Shown: positions 1-6,487 of the stretch, piece after piece
Layout: each line of letters starts with the position of its first letter
Numbering within the stretch: position 1 is the stretch's first letter
DNA from: Vulcanimicrobiota bacterium
Lineage (GTDB): Bacteria > Vulcanimicrobiota > Xenobia > Xenobiales > JADMJV01
NCBI GenBank assembly: GCA_023447635.1
Contig: JAEXNA010000185.1
Span: 1-21,516 of the forward strand
Length of the DNA: 21,516 bases
Reading direction: 5' to 3'
Made by a program: the position numbers and the translations under genes
Notes under the pieces: generated by a model
What the model was told of the DNA's origin: nothing
The model's input: only the letters and a program-made list of their open reading frames with translations
Databases searched by the model: none

Positions 1-108
1 TCCATCCCCTGAGCGTCGGGGTGGGGGCTCGGACGAGCGAAGAAAATTCGCTTCGCACAGAACAGCCTCATGTTTCCATCCCCTGAGCGTCGGGGTGGGG
101 GCTCGGAC
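1..108 (-). CRISPR. CRISPR array 1, leader end (two repeats, one spacer)
   Basis: A full 37-nt repeat lies at 72-108 and a repeat cut by the window edge at 1-34, separated by one 37-nt spacer at 35-71. Read on the minus strand the repeat begins GTCCGAGCCCCC and ends CAGGGGATGGAAAC. The ATGGAAAC end fits the 8-nt 5' tag of type III crRNAs. The repeat can fold as CCCCGA, a 3-nt loop, TC, a bulged A and GGGG. The leader lies at 109 onward, so the array is transcribed leftward and continues outside the window. The spacer contains its own short inverted repeat (GCGAA/TTCGC). Confidence 0.93.
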
Positions 109-114
109 TCCCCC

Positions 115-148
115 CTTCACCAGCCGCGTAACCACGCCGCTGGTGAAG
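115..148. repeat. Palindrome next to the first repeat of array 1
   Basis: Perfect 10-base arms CTTCACCAGC (115-124) and GCTGGTGAAG (139-148) continue inward, after one mismatch, with GCG/CGC around the loop TAACCA. The outer end is only six bases from the repeat at 108. Leader 2 keeps the element in a less perfect form at about 21271-21305. The position suggests a site read by integration or leader-binding proteins, or an RNA hairpin at the start of the pre-crRNA. Confidence 0.7.
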
Positions 149-265
149 CGGAAATCGGCGATCTCATGGGGGGTACCCAAACGTATACCCTGTCATGAGA
201 GGCCAAAATGAGCTCAAACCCTTATAAACATTGGTGCGGCGATCTCCTGAGACGTTGAAGAGCAC

Positions 266-284
266 AAAAGCCCGTGAATCCGGG
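266..284 (-). terminator. Weak terminator-like hairpin inside leader 1
   Basis: On the minus strand CCCG, a 6-nt loop and CGGG are followed by C and four T residues. The stem is only 4 bp, so this is a weak candidate. The same element, with six T residues, is kept in leader 2 at 21136-21156. It points toward the array in both leaders. No gene runs leftward into it here, so it is not simply the terminator of a neighbouring gene. Confidence 0.3.
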
Positions 285-338
285 AAAGGAGGCCCAAATG
301 CCTCGAAATGCTTTAACGTCGTCTGAGATCGCCGATTG

Positions 339-509
339 ATCGTTTTTCAATTGTGAATGACCGTCCAGCTCCTGAGGTTTCGATAGGCGGACCCTGGACC
401 CCTCGCCTTTTCCACCAACTTCGGGCTGTGTGACAAATTCTGACATCCGTTCCTTGTAGTCTCTCTAAAAGTCATCAAGCAACCATCCAGGATGCCATGA
501 AGGGGACCT
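339..509. other. Non-coding spacer between leader 1 and the first gene
   Basis: These 171 bases separate the leader from the gene at 510 and have no counterpart beside leader 2. I see no convincing ORF, RNA gene or strong promoter match. The promoter of the 510 gene must lie here. The only clear element is AGGGGA at 501-506, a Shine-Dalgarno site just before the ATG at 510. Confidence 0.6.
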
Positions 510-1142
510 ATGAGCGAGACCAAACTTTGTCCGTTTTGCGCCGAATCGATCCGACGGGAGGCGATAAAATGTCGCTACTGCAAGACTGACCTTAACCTGC
601 AAGACGCGTCAGGTCCGGCAACAGCCTCGGTTCCACTACGCCAGCTTTCGTGTGCCGAGTCAGACAACGTTACCCGAAGCGAGAGCGGAACGAGCTGGTT
701 GGTCAAAGGCTGCCTTGGCTACATCCTTGTTTGCCTGGTCCTGTCGAGTTTCTCGATGTGCGCTGGAAAGCGAAGCCAGGCCGCTCCTTCACCTTCTTCC
801 CCGCCAGCTGTCGTTGCCCCGACTGCTCCAGAGTCAGACGCTGCGCCAGAGCCTGAGCCGGAGCCTGGCCGCTCCCTTCAGATCGGAGAAGAAGGCCAAC
901 TGTTGGCCGACTGTTTTGGCGCTGTCGATGACGAATCTTGGGACGCCATGCGGGAGGCTGCTGTGGCGAACGATAGGGTAGGGCTTGGCCAGCTCGCCGA
1001 GCAAGGGAAGCTGTTCTTGCTCGACGAGGGCGACCGGCTTCTGGTCCTGGACCGGTCGGTCTTTGCCTTCAAGGTCCGCCTTCTCGACGGCAAGTACGCT
1101 GGCGAGGCATGCTGGGTTCAGGTCCACTCGGCCGGCCGCTGA
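510..1142 (+). CDS. Zinc-ribbon, single-pass membrane protein with C-terminal SH3-like region
   Basis: The protein has 210 residues and I cannot name it. Residues 7-24 form a zinc ribbon (C7-x2-C10-x10-C21-x2-C24). A hydrophobic segment at about 63-83 should span the membrane. A Pro/Ala/Glu-rich linker (about 90-120) leads to a compact C-terminal region of about 90 residues. Its pattern LLVLDRS, then KVRLLDGKYAGEACWV, resembles SH3-like domains in many uncharacterised bacterial proteins. The ATG is supported by AGGGGA upstream. The gene sits between leader 1 and the cas operon, 151 bases before the next gene. It may be a membrane-bound accessory of the type III system, since membrane proteins recur beside such loci, or an unrelated passenger. 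Function is not assigned. Confidence 0.75.
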   Translation: MSETKLCPFCAESIRREAIKCRYCKTDLNLQDASGPATASVPLRQLSCAESDNVTRSESGTSWLVKGCLGYILVCLVLSSFSMCAGKRSQAAPSPSSPPAVVAPTAPESDAAPEPEPEPGRSLQIGEEGQLLADCFGAVDDESWDAMREAAVANDRVGLGQLAEQGKLFLLDEGDRLLVLDRSVFAFKVRLLDGKYAGEACWVQVHSAGR

Positions 1143-1293
1143 CACTTATTACGACAGAAATTGTCAGTGGGAGTTCTGCGGCACACGTCGTATGAAATGT
1201 GCCTGATAAGCATCGTTGTTCGGGAGGGTTTCGATTTTAGGAAGGTCGAAGCCCGGCACATCAAAGGCGTGAGGGTCGAGAGGGGGCGTACGT

Positions 1294-2976
1294 GTGAGCC
1301 GTTTGGGGGAAGTCGAAAGAAGCTGTCATCTCTTTACCTTTCTTGGGACGGGTAACTATGACCCAGCCACCTACAGGTGGCGGCTCAGCACTTGGAACGG
1401 CTTAACCCAGGAAGACAGGAAGAAGAATCCTGTGGAATTCCGCCTGGGTCAAAGTCAACCTTCGGCCTACATTCAAGTCGTGCTCTCCGAGGTGCTAATG
1501 CAACTTGGCGGCCCCGTTGAGAAGGTGACGGTCTTCGTCACGGAGGCCGCAAAAGACGTTCATTTTGGCTCGCTGGTAGGTTCTCTAACCGCCTCGGGGT
1601 ATCAAGGGCAGATAGAGGCCGTGTCGATTCCGGATGGCAAAGATGAGGAACAACTTTGGGAGTTGTTTCGGATTTTCTTCGAGGCCTTCACGGCCACATC
1701 GTGTCAGCGTGTCGCGGTTGACATCACTCACGGATTCCGGGCTCTCTCTTGGTTCGCCGCTTCAGTTCTATGTTTTCTGTCGGCGACTAGGAAGCTGCCT
1801 GAGCAGACCCGGGTGTTCTACGGTCTTTTCGAGCGCCAGAATCCCCAAGATGCTGCAGTACTGGAGCTCACGGCTGCGCTCGATTTGGTGAGCTGGGGAA
1901 TCGGGCTTTCCCAGTTCTTCCAGGTCGGGCGATGGAGCGATGACCTTTCTGACTATCTTCGTGAGCACAGCAAGACCCTCAATGACCGTCTAAAAGCGTC
2001 TGGAGAGCGGGGCCGGGACTTCTTTAATGGCTTGAACAGCCGGCTAACCGAAGTCAGCGATGGACTGTCGGTGATGAGGTGTGGCGATCTTCTGCTAGAA
2101 AGTAGGGGGCAGAAGCGGACAGGAGCACTCTTGGGTCTGCTTCGCCAAGTTCGCCTAGTCAAGGGTGATATAGATAGATATCTTCCTCCTCTCGCCGTTG
2201 TTCTGCAAGATATCGAAAGAAAGTTCGAGCCCTTCGAGAGAGAGGACAGGCTGTACCACTTCTCCGATGACATAGGCCTCAGGCAGCTAGAGGCGTTAGT
2301 CGAGCTATACAAGGGCTGGAACCGGATGCCAGAGGCAACCACGGTTCTTCGAGAAGCTTTCACCACACTGTTCACCTCTGACCAAACAGCGACGGGACCG
2401 ACGCCGCATCGGGGAGAGACAAGCTTTCGTTCAGATGGTCGGCACCTAGCTGATAGGTGCTGTACTGACTGGCTCTCCAAGAATCGGAAGGGGCTCTTTG
2501 ATTTCCGAAATGACATCAACCACGCTGGCTTCAACAAGCAGCCCAGAGACTTGGCGAGTCTGAGGGACGGCCTTGATGAGGCAGTAAGCGTGTTTCGTGA
2601 TCTTCGGCCGCAAACGGCGACTCTTCGCCGCCCAGTCTTTCTCAACTTCAGCGCTAAGCCAAGTAACGATTGGGACGAAGCCCAACTTCGTGCTGCTAAA
2701 ATTCTAGCTCCGGAGATTGTCGACGTCCCCGTTCCTGAGCTCGCCTTCGATTTGCCCGACAAAAAGGTCCTTGAAGTGGTGCAACAGGCTGTGGAGAGTC
2801 GAGACGAAGAGGGTCTCTTGGCCAAGTCGAGCCACGCATTAGTTATGACGGATATGGTTGCAGCGTTTGCGCTGGTTGACCGATTGCGGAAATTCCACAT
2901 TGAGTGTTGGACCGTTGGCCCGGGGCCGGCGGATGGTAACGGGCACGCCACCGCATTTCGATTCCGAAAGCTTTAG
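1294..2976 (+). CDS. csx1: Csx1-type CARF-HEPN ribonuclease with extra C-terminal ring-nuclease-like domain
   Basis: The 560-residue protein opens with FLGTGNYDPATYRW (16-29) and has DITHGFR at 143-149, hallmarks of the Csx1/Csx2 DxTHG CARF family that binds cyclic oligoadenylate. A long helical region ends with RNDINH (405-410), the R-x4-H motif of HEPN RNases. Activation by Cas10-made second messenger would give non-specific RNA cleavage. Residues from about 446 form an added Rossmann-like domain starting VFLNFSAKPSNDWDEAQ and containing EIVDVPVPEL and ALVMTDMVAAFALVDRL. It resembles small CRISPR-linked Csx15/Csx20-type proteins considered ring nucleases. The chosen start is GTG behind GAGAGGGGG. 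Base composition is lower in G+C than in the genes after 3060 (2161-2220 has 25/60 G+C). The next gene follows after 18 bases. Confidence 0.85.
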   Translation: MSRLGEVERSCHLFTFLGTGNYDPATYRWRLSTWNGLTQEDRKKNPVEFRLGQSQPSAYIQVVLSEVLMQLGGPVEKVTVFVTEAAKDVHFGSLVGSLTASGYQGQIEAVSIPDGKDEEQLWELFRIFFEAFTATSCQRVAVDITHGFRALSWFAASVLCFLSATRKLPEQTRVFYGLFERQNPQDAAVLELTAALDLVSWGIGLSQFFQVGRWSDDLSDYLREHSKTLNDRLKASGERGRDFFNGLNSRLTEVSDGLSVMRCGDLLLESRGQKRTGALLGLLRQVRLVKGDIDRYLPPLAVVLQDIERKFEPFEREDRLYHFSDDIGLRQLEALVELYKGWNRMPEATTVLREAFTTLFTSDQTATGPTPHRGETSFRSDGRHLADRCCTDWLSKNRKGLFDFRNDINHAGFNKQPRDLASLRDGLDEAVSVFRDLRPQTATLRRPVFLNFSAKPSNDWDEAQLRAAKILAPEIVDVPVPELAFDLPDKKVLEVVQQAVESRDEEGLLAKSSHALVMTDMVAAFALVDRLRKFHIECWTVGPGPADGNGHATAFRFRKL

Positions 2977-2994
2977 CCAAAGGGAGGATAAGAT

Positions 2995-4416
2995 TTGAGT
3001 TATCTCTATCGATACGAAACCAAGGGGATCCAGTCGTGGATCCTGAGCAGCAACAAGCTGCGGGACCTGGCCGGGGGAAGCGCCCTGGTCGAGGGGCTGA
3101 CGGCAGCGGCCCGCGAAGGTGCGCTCGAACACGAAGCGCGTGTCATCCAGGCTACGTCTGGTGCGATGACGGCTCTCTTCCCGAGTCTGGAAAAGCTGGA
3201 AGCGTTCGCTTCGGAATGGCCAATGCAGGTAGCCTATCGCGCTCCCGGACTACAGCTCGTCCAGGCCTGGGTCCCCGAGAAAGAAGGCCAGGACGCTCTT
3301 TTCGAGGCGCTGTCTCGCAAGCGCAACGAGATCGAGCTGACTCAACTCGACCTGAACCCCTGGGTGCTCAGGGCCGGACGCTCGGGACTTCCCGCCGTGC
3401 GAATACCCGAAGGGCTCCGCTCCAACGCCCGCCAGACAGCCGTCGACCAGATCGCTGTCGCCAAAGAGCGAGCGCGTGCGGATGCTCGTAGGGACCAGGC
3501 CGCCGAAGTGCTGGGCGGGTGCTTCTGGGAAGACTTCGAGGAGAGCCTCGAGGCCTGGCCTGAAGGGCCCGTGGCCGTCATTCACGCTGACGGTAGCGGA
3601 GTAGGACAGCGACTACAAAGCATTGGCAAGGAAGGTAACCTCGACAAGTTCGAAAGCTTCTCGGCACAGCTGAAGGCAGCCAGTGCCGCCGCCACCCGCG
3701 CAGCCGTCGGAACGCTCAGGCCAGGTAAGGAAGGTGGCAAACTGTTTGCCCGTCCGGTCGTCTCGGCTGGCGACGACCTTACTTTCATCCTGCGCGCCAG
3801 CGAGGCCCGGCGGTTCTGCGAAGCCTGGCTGCGCGCGTTCGAGGCCGAGACGGAAAAGCACAAAGACGCCCTCAAAGGCAAACTTTACGCCGGGGCCGGC
3901 ATCGTGATGCTCAACCGAGGCTACCCGTTCGCCGCCGCCTACGAGATGGCAGAGGCGCTTTGCAAAGCCGCTAAAGACGCTGCGAAGAAGGACGATCCCA
4001 ACCGCAGCGTGCTGGCTTTCCGTCGCATCACCAACTCGCTGGTCGACGATGTCGCCAGCGGCACGGCGGCCTGGATCGTGGACGGAGACGCCACTGCCGA
4101 CGCCCCGCTGGAACGTCTGGTCAACACTGTCCGCGATCTGCCTCGCGGAACTCTGCGAACCTGGTTGGATCACTATCAGCGGCCGGATGGAGAAACCCGC
4201 GCCGGTCAACTCTGGGCCAGGGCCGAGGAAGTCGCCAAAGAGCGGGAGTGGAAAGATTTCCGCGACGCCTTGAGCGCCGTTGGCGCCAATCCTGATACCG
4301 GGGGTTTCGAACAGGCCGGTCAGGTCGCACTGCCCTTGGGCAACGAGAAACGTCCCACTCCGGTTTATGACGCCTTGACACTAAGGTTTGTGGAACGGAA
4401 CGGAGAAGAGCATTGA
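2995..4416 (+). CDS. cas10: Short Cas10 (Palm domains, no HD nuclease)
   Basis: This is the large subunit of the type III complex, 473 residues against the usual 700-900 or more. The N-terminus (YRYETKGIQSWILSSNKLRD, then GGSALVEG) is the conserved start of a Cas10 Palm 1. Palm 2 spans about 190-330 with VIHADGSGVG (D199) and VVSAGDDLTFIL (AGDD at 258-261), then YAGAGIVMLNRGYP. The two acidic clusters expected for cyclic oligoadenylate synthesis are present, with Ala in place of the first Gly of GGDD. There is no N-terminal HD domain and no zinc-finger cysteine cluster, so target-activated DNA cutting by Cas10 is unlikely. The TTG start at 2995 is supported by AGGGAGG seven bases upstream. 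The gene overlaps the next by TTGA. Confidence 0.88.
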   Translation: MSYLYRYETKGIQSWILSSNKLRDLAGGSALVEGLTAAAREGALEHEARVIQATSGAMTALFPSLEKLEAFASEWPMQVAYRAPGLQLVQAWVPEKEGQDALFEALSRKRNEIELTQLDLNPWVLRAGRSGLPAVRIPEGLRSNARQTAVDQIAVAKERARADARRDQAAEVLGGCFWEDFEESLEAWPEGPVAVIHADGSGVGQRLQSIGKEGNLDKFESFSAQLKAASAAATRAAVGTLRPGKEGGKLFARPVVSAGDDLTFILRASEARRFCEAWLRAFEAETEKHKDALKGKLYAGAGIVMLNRGYPFAAAYEMAEALCKAAKDAAKKDDPNRSVLAFRRITNSLVDDVASGTAAWIVDGDATADAPLERLVNTVRDLPRGTLRTWLDHYQRPDGETRAGQLWARAEEVAKEREWKDFRDALSAVGANPDTGGFEQAGQVALPLGNEKRPTPVYDALTLRFVERNGEEH

Positions 4417-5042
4417 GTACGAAAAGAACCTTGAAGTTTAACCTCTCCTCGTATTGGCGGGTTGGCTCTGGCAAAGGTGCCGAGGCGATGGCTGACGCCC
4501 TGGTGTTGAGAGACGAAGTTGGGCTGCCTCTCATCCCCGGCCGAGCCGTCAAGGGGTTGCTGAGAGACGCCATGTCGCTGGCCACCCTTTCTGGCATCGT
4601 CAGTGCAGAAAACATCGAGCGATGGTTCGGGTCCGAGCTTCCCGGACAGACGCCAGGCGAGGACGACCAGGATACAAGGCTAGAGGAAGGCCGCTTCCAT
4701 AGCCGCGAGGCCGACCTGTGGTTCGGTTCCGCGACGCTTCCTCAGAGCTGGCGAGATTGGGCCCGGCAGGCGTCGACCGATGGCGCCAAAGACGTCCTTG
4801 CCTCGCTTTTCACCTATCAGTCCTCGACCGCGATCGGGCCTGACGGCGTAGCGAGGGATCACTCTCTCCGGGTCACGGAAGTCGCGGTACCGATGGAGCT
4901 CCGCGCCGAGGTGCGAGGGCCGGAGCACGACCTGAGCTGGGTAAAAGATCTCGAAGCCTCTCTTCCTTTGCTTCGGGCGCTGGGCAGTCGTCGCAGCCGA
5001 GGGCTGGGACGTGTGGAAGTCACCCTGGAGGAGGCGAAATGA
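4413..5042 (+). CDS. cas7: Cas7 (Csm3-like RAMP) backbone subunit with catalytic Asp
   Basis: The 209-residue single-domain RAMP protein fits a Cas7 backbone unit that binds crRNA and cuts target RNA. ADALVLRDEVGLPLIPGR (27-44), then AVKGLLRDA, matches the Csm3 pattern D-x-x-V-x-x-D...IPGSSLKGKLR. D28 aligns with the catalytic Asp of Csm3 (D33), so RNase activity is expected. The Gly-rich loop ALGSRRSRGLGRVEV lies at the C-terminus. The TTG start overlaps the cas10 stop (TTGA, 4413-4416), giving translational coupling; ATGA at 5039-5042 couples the next gene. In the III-Dv complex of Synechocystis a Cas7 is fused to Cas5-Cas11; here the equivalent Cas7 is a separate gene directly before Cas5. 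Confidence 0.85.
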   Translation: MSTKRTLKFNLSSYWRVGSGKGAEAMADALVLRDEVGLPLIPGRAVKGLLRDAMSLATLSGIVSAENIERWFGSELPGQTPGEDDQDTRLEEGRFHSREADLWFGSATLPQSWRDWARQASTDGAKDVLASLFTYQSSTAIGPDGVARDHSLRVTEVAVPMELRAEVRGPEHDLSWVKDLEASLPLLRALGSRRSRGLGRVEVTLEEAK

Positions 5043-6487
5043 TATTAGAGTTAGAGATCACGGCGCTGACGGACCTCAGTCTAAGTTCCGACAATCATAC
5101 CCTGGGGCAGCCCGAAACCCACGACTTTATTCCGGGTCGCACTCTTTGGGGGGCGGTGGCCAGTGAGGCGTACCGTCGGGGCATGGACGAATCTGAAGCG
5201 TTCCGGCTGTTCCACCAAGGCGCGATTCGGTTCCTGGATGCCGTGCCTATGCGCGGAGACGACCGCACTTATCCCACGCCCCTGGCCTGGCATCAGCTCA
5301 AGGATTCGACCGACACTCAGTACAAGAATTTCGCGCTCGATGAAGTCCGGCGACAGGCTGCGGGGCAGCAGCATAAAGGCTCGAAAGGCGGTTGGAACAT
5401 CGCCTTAGAGGACGGCAAGTTCAGCCCTGTCAAAGTCGACCGTGACTACTCGTTGAGAACGGCCGTCGACCCTTCCGGCAAAGCGCGCCAGGGGCTGCTG
5501 TTCGGGCTGCCGGTCGTGAGAGCCGGCACCCGTTTCTGGACCTCCGTCTCTGGTAGCCAGGACGACCTGGCCAAGGTGAATTCGCTTCTGGTGGGACGCG
5601 AGCTTCGACTTGGCCGATCCCGCAATGCCGAGCTGGGCGTTGTTCTGGTCAAGGAGCGTTCCAGACAGGTCCGCGACCTGGCCCCCGGCGGCGGTACGGT
5701 TTCAAGTTTTTCTGTGCTCTGCGTGTCACGGTGTGTGTTCCGCGATGGACACGGAGCGCCAACACTGAAGCCGTCTCCGGCGGATTTCGGACTGGACGAC
5801 TCCTGGACGTTGGATTTCCAGCAGAGCTTCATCCGCGCGACCAGCGCCGTGCACTTTAACTCGAAACGAGGAAGGCCGGAAAGCGAGCGCTTCGCCATCG
5901 AGCGAGGTTCGGTGCTGACGTTTAGCTCTGCCAACAGCGTGGACCTGACCACCGTAGTCGATTTCGTCAAGGGCGGTGTCGGAGAGCATCGAGGCCAGGG
6001 TTACGGCGATGTTCTGGTCGCACCGCGCTGGCTGACGCTGGCGCAGCTGGAGAGGGTCGACTCTGACCCCGCCAAGCCCGACGCTTCGGTCGCCGAGCCC
6101 AAGGACGAGCTTTTCGCTTGGGCCACCGCACGAGCGAGGCAGAAGAAAAGTCTGACCGAACTCCACAGCGAAGCGGTCAACCTCGCTGTCGAACTTAGAA
6201 AGGCCAGAGTCCCGGCTTCCCAGTGGGGCGTCTTACGAAGAATGGCGCGAGAGGCGCGTTTTAGCGGCTCTGGCGACTTAAAGTCCCGCCTGTTCGGAGC
6301 GAACACGGGCTTTATCACCACAGGCAAACGTCGTCTGTCGAAGCATTGGAAACAGGCCGAGGCAACATTGCTAGATGCCTGCGAGATGAAGTCCGCTGAG
6401 CAGCTGCCGATGTTCCTGGAGCTGCTGGCGAGCGCCTGCGCCCGTCCCGCCAGAGAGCTGGTCAAGCGAGAAGGAGATGAAGGATGA
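5039..6487 (+). CDS. csx10: Csx10-like Cas5 RAMP, with helical (possible Cas11-like) C-terminus
   Basis: At 482 residues this fits Csx10, the Cas5-group subunit of subtype III-D that caps the 5' end of the crRNA. FIPGRTLWGAV (30-40) is the N-terminal RAMP motif. LGRSRNAELG (191-200) is close to the characteristic Csx10 LGRSRSA-YG loop. A second Gly-rich loop, GEHRGQGYGDVLV, lies at about 315-327. From about 355 the protein becomes helical and basic for 120 residues (RARQKKSLTELHSEAVNLAV onward). This tail may stand in for the missing small subunit Cas11, which is fused to Cas5 in III-Dv; that part is inference. ATGA overlaps join it to both neighbours. Confidence 0.82.
   Translation: MILELEITALTDLSLSSDNHTLGQPETHDFIPGRTLWGAVASEAYRRGMDESEAFRLFHQGAIRFLDAVPMRGDDRTYPTPLAWHQLKDSTDTQYKNFALDEVRRQAAGQQHKGSKGGWNIALEDGKFSPVKVDRDYSLRTAVDPSGKARQGLLFGLPVVRAGTRFWTSVSGSQDDLAKVNSLLVGRELRLGRSRNAELGVVLVKERSRQVRDLAPGGGTVSSFSVLCVSRCVFRDGHGAPTLKPSPADFGLDDSWTLDFQQSFIRATSAVHFNSKRGRPESERFAIERGSVLTFSSANSVDLTTVVDFVKGGVGEHRGQGYGDVLVAPRWLTLAQLERVDSDPAKPDASVAEPKDELFAWATARARQKKSLTELHSEAVNLAVELRKARVPASQWGVLRRMAREARFSGSGDLKSRLFGANTGFITTGKRRLSKHWKQAEATLLDACEMKSAEQLPMFLELLASACARPARELVKREGDEG

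Larger units (their letters stand above)
109..338 (-). promoter_or_regulatory. CRISPR leader 1 (inverted copy of leader 2)
   Basis: This AT-richer non-coding stretch abuts the first repeat of array 1. Its reverse complement aligns over its whole length with 21081-21311 next to array 2. The repeat-proximal 140 bases or so are nearly identical, with about eight differences; the distal part is more diverged. Three copies of CGGCGATCTC (or its complement GAGATCGCCG) occur at 156-165, 237-246 and 325-334, and the distal one is inverted relative to the other two. The leader should carry the pre-crRNA promoter and spacer-integration signals. I could not place -35/-10 boxes confidently. Confidence 0.88.

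Noticed and set aside
1161..1355. Small open frame (64 codons) between the membrane protein and the CARF-HEPN gene
   Set aside because: It has no ribosome site, overlaps the next gene start in another frame and shows no recognisable pattern.
1953..2951. Long open frame on the minus strand (332 codons) inside the CARF-HEPN gene
   Set aside because: The translation is Ser/Arg-rich with no domain pattern, has no upstream ribosome site, and lies fully antisense to a gene with clear CARF and HEPN motifs.
2995..4416. HD nuclease domain in Cas10
   Set aside because: The protein begins directly with the Palm 1 motif; no N-terminal HD pair or room for the domain exists.
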